A model generated the notes under the pieces. That model had not been told where the DNA came from. It saw only the letters and a list, made by a program, of their open reading frames with translations, and did no database searches. From Methylorubrum extorquens (lineage in GTDB: Bacteria; Pseudomonadota; Alphaproteobacteria; Rhizobiales; Beijerinckiaceae), in the NCBI GenBank assembly GCA_019695455.1, contig JAEUAC010000430.1, positions 1 through 15,332 of the forward strand: a stretch of 15,332 bases of DNA. The letters run 5' to 3'. The translations under genes and the position numbers were made by a program. Shown in pieces: positions 12,750-15,332 of the stretch; positions within the stretch are counted from its first letter, which is position 1; each line of letters begins with the position of its first letter.

Positions 12750-14705
12750 ATGATCCACCTGACCTTTCCCGACGGCGCCCGACGCGAGTTCCCGGACGGC
12801 TCGACCGGCGCGGACGTCGCGGCCGCGATCTCGAAGTCGCTGGCGAAGCGCGCCTACGCGACCAAGGTCGACGGGCGGCTGACGGACCTCTCGGCCGCGA
12901 TCCCGGACGGCTCGACGCTCGAGATCCTGACGCGGGACGCGACGGAGGCCCTGGAGCTGATCCGCCACGACGCCGCCCACGTCATGGCGGAGGCCGTGCA
13001 GGAGCTCTACCCGGGCACGCAGGTCACGATCGGCCCCGTGATCGAGAACGGCTTCTACTACGACTTCGACCGGGCGGAGCCGTTCCGGCCCGAGGACCTC
13101 GTCGCCATCGAGGCGAAGATGCGGGAGATCGTCGCCCGCAACCGGCCGATCACCTGCGAGACCTGGTCGCGCGAGGACGCGAAGGCGTTCTTCGCCGGCA
13201 AGGGCGAGACCTACAAGCTCGAGCTGATCGACGCGATCCGCTCGGACGAGCCCCTGCGCATCTACAAGCAGGGCGAATGGCTGGACCTCTGCCGCGGCCC
13301 GCACGGCGCCTCGACGGGCGGCATCGGCACGGCGTTCAAGCTGATGAGCGTCGCGGGCGCCTATTGGCGGGGCGATTCCAATAATCCGATGCTCCAGCGC
13401 ATCTACGGCACCGCCTGGGCGACCCAGGCCGAGCTCGACCTCTACCTGCACCAGCTCGCCGAGGCCGAGCGGCGCGACCATCGCCGGCTCGGGCGCGAGA
13501 TGGACCTCTTCCACTTCCAGGAGGAGGGGCCGGGCGTCGTGTTCTGGCACCCGCACGGCTGGACCATGTTCCAGCAGCTCATCGCCTACATGCGACGGCG
13601 GCTGGGCCGCCTCGGCTACCAGGAGGTGAACGCGCCGCAGCTCCTCGACACATCGCTCTGGGAGACGTCGGGGCATTGGGGCTGGTACCGGGACGCCATG
13701 TTCCAGGCCTCCTCCGCCGGCCCGGACATCGAGGACAAGCGCGTCTTCGCCCTCAAGCCCATGAACTGCCCGGGCCACGTGCAGATCTACAAGCAGGGCG
13801 TGAAATCCTATCGCGACCTGCCGATCCGCTACGCCGAATTCGGCGCGGTGCACCGCTACGAGCCCTCGGGCGCGCTGCACGGCCTGATGCGGGTGCGCGG
13901 CTTCACCCAGGACGACGCGCACATCTTCTGCACGGACGCCCAGATGGAGGCCGAGTGCCTCGCCATCAACGACCTGATCCTGTCGACCTACGCCGATTTC
14001 GGGTTCGAGGAGATCGTCGTGAAGCTCTCGACGCGCCCGGAGAAGCGGGTCGGGTCCGACGCCCTGTGGGACCGGGCGGAGGCCGTCATGACGGACGTGC
14101 TCGGCCGGATCGAGCGCGAATCCGGCGGTCGCGTGAGGACGGCCGTCAACCCGGGCGAGGGCGCCTTCTACGGACCCAAGTTCGAGTACGTCCTGCGCGA
14201 CGCGATCGGCCGCGACTGGCAATGCGGCACGACGCAGGTCGACTTCAACCTGCCGGAGCGCTTCGACGCGAGCTATGTCGAGGCGTCGGGCGACAGGCGT
14301 CCGCCCGTGATGATCCACCGGGCGATCTGCGGCTCGATGGAGCGCTTCCTCGGCATCCTGATCGAGCATTTCGCCGGGCACTTCCCGCTCTGGCTCGCGC
14401 CCGTCCAGGTGGTCGTCGCGACCATCACGTCGGACGCCGATCCCTATGCGGAGGAGATCGTGCGGCTCGCGCGGAACGCGGGCCTGCGCGTCGAGGGCGA
14501 CCTGCGGAACGAGAAGATCAACTACAAGGTGCGCGAGCACTCGGTGGCGAAGGTGCCCGTGATGCTGGTCGTCGGTCGCCGCGAGGCGGAGGAGCGGACC
14601 GTCTCCATCCGCCGGCTCGGCTCGCGCGACCAGACCTCCGGGACGCTGGACGAGACCCTCGCCGCGCTGCTCGGCGAGGCGACTCCGCCGGACCTGCGCG
14701 GCTGA
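12750..14705 (+). CDS. thrS: Threonyl-tRNA synthetase
   Basis: ThrS charges tRNA-Thr with threonine and edits mischarged Ser-tRNA-Thr. The 651 residues are full length (E. coli has 642). Order: TGS domain about 1-62, editing domain to about 225, class II catalytic core about 240-550, anticodon-binding domain about 555-645. Editing residues sit at H73 and H77 (RHDAAHVMAEAV) and at C181 and H185 (DLCRGPH), almost the E. coli numbering. The zinc site that selects threonine is C340 (MNCPGH), H391 (DDAHIFC) and H523 (MIHRAICGS). The ATG at 12750 gives the standard MIHLTFPDGARREFPDG start. No ribosome-binding site is visible; a 14-bp tandem repeat occupies that region. The gene converges with the MFS transporter across 18 bases. 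Confidence 0.96.
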   Translation: MIHLTFPDGARREFPDGSTGADVAAAISKSLAKRAYATKVDGRLTDLSAAIPDGSTLEILTRDATEALELIRHDAAHVMAEAVQELYPGTQVTIGPVIENGFYYDFDRAEPFRPEDLVAIEAKMREIVARNRPITCETWSREDAKAFFAGKGETYKLELIDAIRSDEPLRIYKQGEWLDLCRGPHGASTGGIGTAFKLMSVAGAYWRGDSNNPMLQRIYGTAWATQAELDLYLHQLAEAERRDHRRLGREMDLFHFQEEGPGVVFWHPHGWTMFQQLIAYMRRRLGRLGYQEVNAPQLLDTSLWETSGHWGWYRDAMFQASSAGPDIEDKRVFALKPMNCPGHVQIYKQGVKSYRDLPIRYAEFGAVHRYEPSGALHGLMRVRGFTQDDAHIFCTDAQMEAECLAINDLILSTYADFGFEEIVVKLSTRPEKRVGSDALWDRAEAVMTDVLGRIERESGGRVRTAVNPGEGAFYGPKFEYVLRDAIGRDWQCGTTQVDFNLPERFDASYVEASGDRRPPVMIHRAICGSMERFLGILIEHFAGHFPLWLAPVQVVVATITSDADPYAEEIVRLARNAGLRVEGDLRNEKINYKVREHSVAKVPVMLVVGRREAEERTVSIRRLGSRDQTSGTLDETLAALLGEATPPDLRG

Positions 14706-14729
14706 GGCGCCGCGCCCGGCGGCTCAGCC
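14700..14729. terminator. Bidirectional terminator hairpin shared by thrS and the MFS gene
   Basis: Positions 14700-14712 and 14717-14729 are complementary over 13 bases with a single mismatch (14707 against 14722) and a 4-base loop. Both stop codons lie in the stem: thrS TGA at 14703-14705 pairs with the complement of the MFS TGA at 14724-14726. The symmetry suits termination from both directions. No T-run flanks it on either side. Confidence 0.6.
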
Positions 14730-15332
14730 GAGCCGGGACCGGAAGCGCAGCCAGAGGGCGAACGAGGGCACGACGATCGCGAGCGACCACGCGGCCGCGG
14801 CCTGCATGGCGACCGCCGGCCCGAAGCGGTCCAGCAGGGCCGCATAGGCGGCGGGCGCTACCGCCGACAGGTAGAAGCCCGGCGCCACGAGGCGGCCCAT
14901 GATGGCGCCGTAGCTCGCCGGATCGAAGAGCACGAGCGGCTGCGTCCCGCGCGTGATCGTGTTGAGGCCGAAGCCGGCGCCGTAGAGGAACGTGAAGGCG
15001 AGGGCGGCGGCGACCGATCCCGCGGCCGCGAGGCCGAAGGCGAAGCCCATCGGGATCAGGGTCGTCGCGACGAGCCCGAGCGCGAGCGGCGACAGCCGCG
15101 AGCCGGAGGCGATCTCGGCGAGGCGCGCGAGCGACTGGCCGATGCCGCGCAGCGAGGACGCGGCGATCGCCGCCCCCGTGCCGATCCCGAGCCCGGTCAG
15201 GAGGCCGATCATGTGCGCCGACATCGCCGAATTGAGCGTGGAGGCGAGGGTCGTCGCGGTCGAGAAGAGGAGGGCCGCCACGAGACGGTCCCGCGGCGTG
15301 GCGGCGAGCGGCGGGCGGACCGGCCGCCCGTC
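14724..15332 (-). CDS. MFS transporter, C-terminal half (partial at the right edge)
   Basis: The frame is open from the right edge to TGA at 14724-14726, giving about 202 residues of a strongly hydrophobic protein. About six membrane helices can be seen, for example LVAALLFSTATTLASTLNSAM, SAHMIGLLTGLGIGTGAAIAA, LSPLALGLVATTLIPMGFAF, AALAFTFLYGAGFGLNTI, LVAPGFYLSAVAPAAYAALL and AAAAWSLAIVVPSFALWL. They are separated by loops such as SSLRGIGQSLARLAEIASG and TRGTQPLVLFDPASYGAIMG. This is the pattern of the C-terminal six-helix bundle of a major facilitator superfamily permease; the N-terminal half and true start lie beyond the window. A GTG at 15281 is in frame but is probably an internal Val inside a helix. 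The substrate cannot be told. Its end overlaps the shared terminator with thrS. Confidence 0.75.
   Translation of the reverse strand, partial: DGRPVRPPLAATPRDRLVAALLFSTATTLASTLNSAMSAHMIGLLTGLGIGTGAAIAASSLRGIGQSLARLAEIASGSRLSPLALGLVATTLIPMGFAFGLAAAGSVAAALAFTFLYGAGFGLNTITRGTQPLVLFDPASYGAIMGRLVAPGFYLSAVAPAAYAALLDRFGPAVAMQAAAAWSLAIVVPSFALWLRFRSRLG

Noticed and set aside
12732..14540. 602-codon antisense frame opposite thrS
   Set aside because: Shadow of thrS; no domain content.
1..15332. Mobile elements, CRISPR, tRNA/rRNA, toxin-antitoxin or defence system
   Set aside because: No transposase, integrase, direct-repeat array, RNA gene or defence-type domain was seen on either strand; content and codon use are uniform.

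Overview
The window looks like ordinary chromosome from a high-GC alphaproteobacterium, most likely of the Hyphomicrobiales (Rhizobiales) and perhaps near Methylobacteriaceae. The reasons are codons that almost always end in G or C, an ExoR-type periplasmic Sel1 regulator (a rhizobial hallmark), the style of the sensory GGDEF-EAL protein, and very tight gene packing. This placement is inferred from protein resemblance, not from a database search. I see no insertion sequence, integrase, phage gene, tRNA, rRNA or CRISPR array, and no gene with composition clearly foreign to its neighbours.

Layout, left to right. (1) Positions 1-77 hold the 3' end of an unidentified plus-strand gene, followed by a strong palindrome. 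(2) A plus-strand pair encodes a methylcrotonoyl-CoA carboxylase beta subunit (144-1751) and an NADPH-dependent FMN reductase (1756-2337). (3) After a 282-bp gap with promoter-like AT-rich sequence comes a plus-strand cluster: dihydroxy-acid dehydratase ilvD (2620-4350), an overlapping exoR homologue (4337-5158) and a 50-residue membrane protein (5171-5323). (4) Exonuclease III (xthA, minus) is divergent from a small AhpD/CMD-family protein (plus). (5) An exported protein of unknown function (plus) overlaps tail to tail with purU (minus), which lies downstream of msrB (minus). (6) Divergent from msrB is an orphan BMP-family substrate-binding protein, then a 921-residue membrane GGDEF-EAL c-di-GMP protein (plus). 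(7) thrS (plus) is convergent with a truncated MFS transporter (minus) that runs off the right edge.

How the genes fit together. Most are housekeeping or stress genes: leucine catabolism (MCC beta), branched-chain amino-acid synthesis (IlvD), DNA repair (XthA), peroxide or thiol chemistry (CMD protein), protein repair (MsrB), one-carbon and folate balance (PurU) and translation (ThrS). Two genes bear on lifestyle switching: exoR (exopolysaccharide and motility control through a ChvG/ChvI-type system) and the GGDEF-EAL protein (c-di-GMP turnover). They are not adjacent, so a link between them is only an idea.

I found no convincing novel multi-gene system. What deserves a second look is small-scale: a 50-residue membrane protein just behind exoR; the ilvD-exoR overlap; a 30-bp palindrome before the carboxylase gene; several hairpins at gene starts and ends (a cUUCGg hairpin against the xthA start, a GGA-loop hairpin before the c-di-GMP gene, structured RNA between msrB and purU, and a hairpin that pairs the thrS and MFS stop codons); a perfect 14-bp tandem repeat where the thrS ribosome-binding site should be; and a probable TTG start for purU.
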